In this document: piece after piece, positions 6,492-6,657 of the stretch | Layout: each line of letters opens with the position of its first letter | How positions within the stretch are numbered: the first letter of the stretch is position 1 | NCBI GenBank assembly: GCA_025936205.1 | Contig: JAICTU010000489.1 | Span: 1 to 6,657, forward strand | Length of the DNA: 6,657 bases | Direction: 5' to 3' | Source: Polyangiaceae bacterium | GTDB lineage: Bacteria > Myxococcota > Polyangia > Polyangiales > Polyangiaceae | Position numbers and translations under genes: made by a program | The notes under the pieces: generated by a model | Database searches by the model: none | Told to the model about the DNA's origin: nothing | The model's input: the letters and a program-made list of their open reading frames with translations, nothing else

Positions 6492-6530
6492 TTCACACGA
6501 TTCGATCTGAGGGGCGCTCCATTGTGTGAA
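6492..6530. repeat. Spaced inverted repeat TTCACAC-N25-GTGTGAA upstream of urtA
   Basis: Perfect 7-nt arms lie at 6492-6498 and 6524-6530, with centres 32 bp apart, close to three helical turns, so both would face the same side of the DNA. This suits a dimeric or looping regulator. Each arm contains TCACA/TGTGA, but the spacing is unlike a CRP/FNR-type site. One arm overlaps the -35-like TTCACA. A regulatory role is inference. Confidence 0.45.
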
Positions 6531-6552
6531 TGCGGCGCGTTTCGGGAAGAAG

Positions 6553-6657
6553 TCAGAAAGCTTGAATTTGCGCGCCGAGAACGATCACCGTGTCGGTGTC
6601 AGCATTCGCATCGCCGACAGACTGCGAGTTGTAACGGAGCGTCGCGGCAAGCCGCGC
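6553..6657 (-). CDS. Probable outer-membrane beta-barrel (porin-like) protein, C-terminal end, cut by window edge
   Basis: A frame open from the right edge ends at TGA (6553-6555) and gives 34 residues finishing LGAQIQAF. It reads as a beta-hairpin: a strand around LAATLRYNS, a Gly/Asp/Asn-rich turn (VGDANADTDT), and a final strand VIVLGAQIQAF. A C-terminal Phe after an alternating strand is the usual signature of outer-membrane barrels, although the alternation here is one residue out of the standard register. Third codon positions are mostly G or C, as in a real gene. A porin directly upstream of an amide/urea-binding protein gene recalls fmdC-fmdD of Methylophilus, so an outer-membrane pore for urea or short amides is plausible. 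Only the tail is visible, so the exact family cannot be named. Confidence 0.55.
   Translation of the reverse strand, partial: ARLAATLRYNSQSVGDANADTDTVIVLGAQIQAF

Larger units (their letters stand above)
6387..6552 (-). promoter_or_regulatory. Intergenic leader and probable promoter region of urtA
   Basis: These 166 nt separate the stop of the upstream outer-membrane protein gene from urtA. They carry a spaced inverted repeat, a strong hairpin, a small CGGG-AAG-CCCG dyad (6431-6441) and the urtA ribosome binding site. I do not see a convincing sigma-70 promoter: TTCACA at 6525-6530 (minus strand) resembles a -35 box, but the best -10-like match (TCGAAT) is 19 nt away and weak. No clear sigma-54 element was found. 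That a promoter lies here is inferred from the gap size and the dyads. Confidence 0.4.

Overview
This GC-rich window holds the urea ABC transporter operon urtABCDE, entirely on the minus strand and read from right to left. It is followed by the start of a urease accessory gene (ureD, cut by the left edge). It is preceded by the last 34 codons of what looks like an outer-membrane beta-barrel protein (cut by the right edge). All seven genes point the same way, so the window is one co-directional urea uptake and urease block: outer-membrane pore (inferred), binding protein, two permeases, two ATPases, then urease maturation.

Layout in transcription order: partial outer-membrane protein (6657 to 6553); a 166-nt intergenic leader with a spaced inverted repeat (TTCACAC/GTGTGAA), a strong hairpin and a good ribosome binding site; urtA (6386-4986), a lipoprotein-type substrate-binding protein; a 133-nt gap with three consecutive perfect dyads; urtB (4852-3236), a permease with a cleavable signal peptide and a helical, HEAT-like periplasmic N-terminal domain; urtC (3229-2099), the second permease; urtD (2088-1225) and urtE (1223-525), the ATPases; and ureD (start at 444, or GTG at 474, running off the left edge). 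The urtB-urtC, urtC-urtD and urtD-urtE junctions are 6, 10 and 1 nt, which indicates tight translational coupling. The only spacious junction inside the operon is urtA-urtB, the place where binding-protein genes are often expressed above the membrane components.

Organism: the outer-membrane protein fragment and periplasmic-type UrtA/UrtB architecture imply a Gram-negative bacterium with high GC. The lipoprotein form of UrtA and its Lys/Glu/Ala/Thr linker would fit a Myxococcota or other deltaproteobacterial-type genome, but the window does not prove a taxon.

No mobile element, CRISPR array, tRNA or rRNA is visible, and I do not see a wholly new system. The points most worth a second look are the non-coding structures around urtA, the partial porin upstream, the domain architecture of UrtB, and the fact that the non-canonical ATPase residues of UrtD and UrtE fall in the same composite ATP site.
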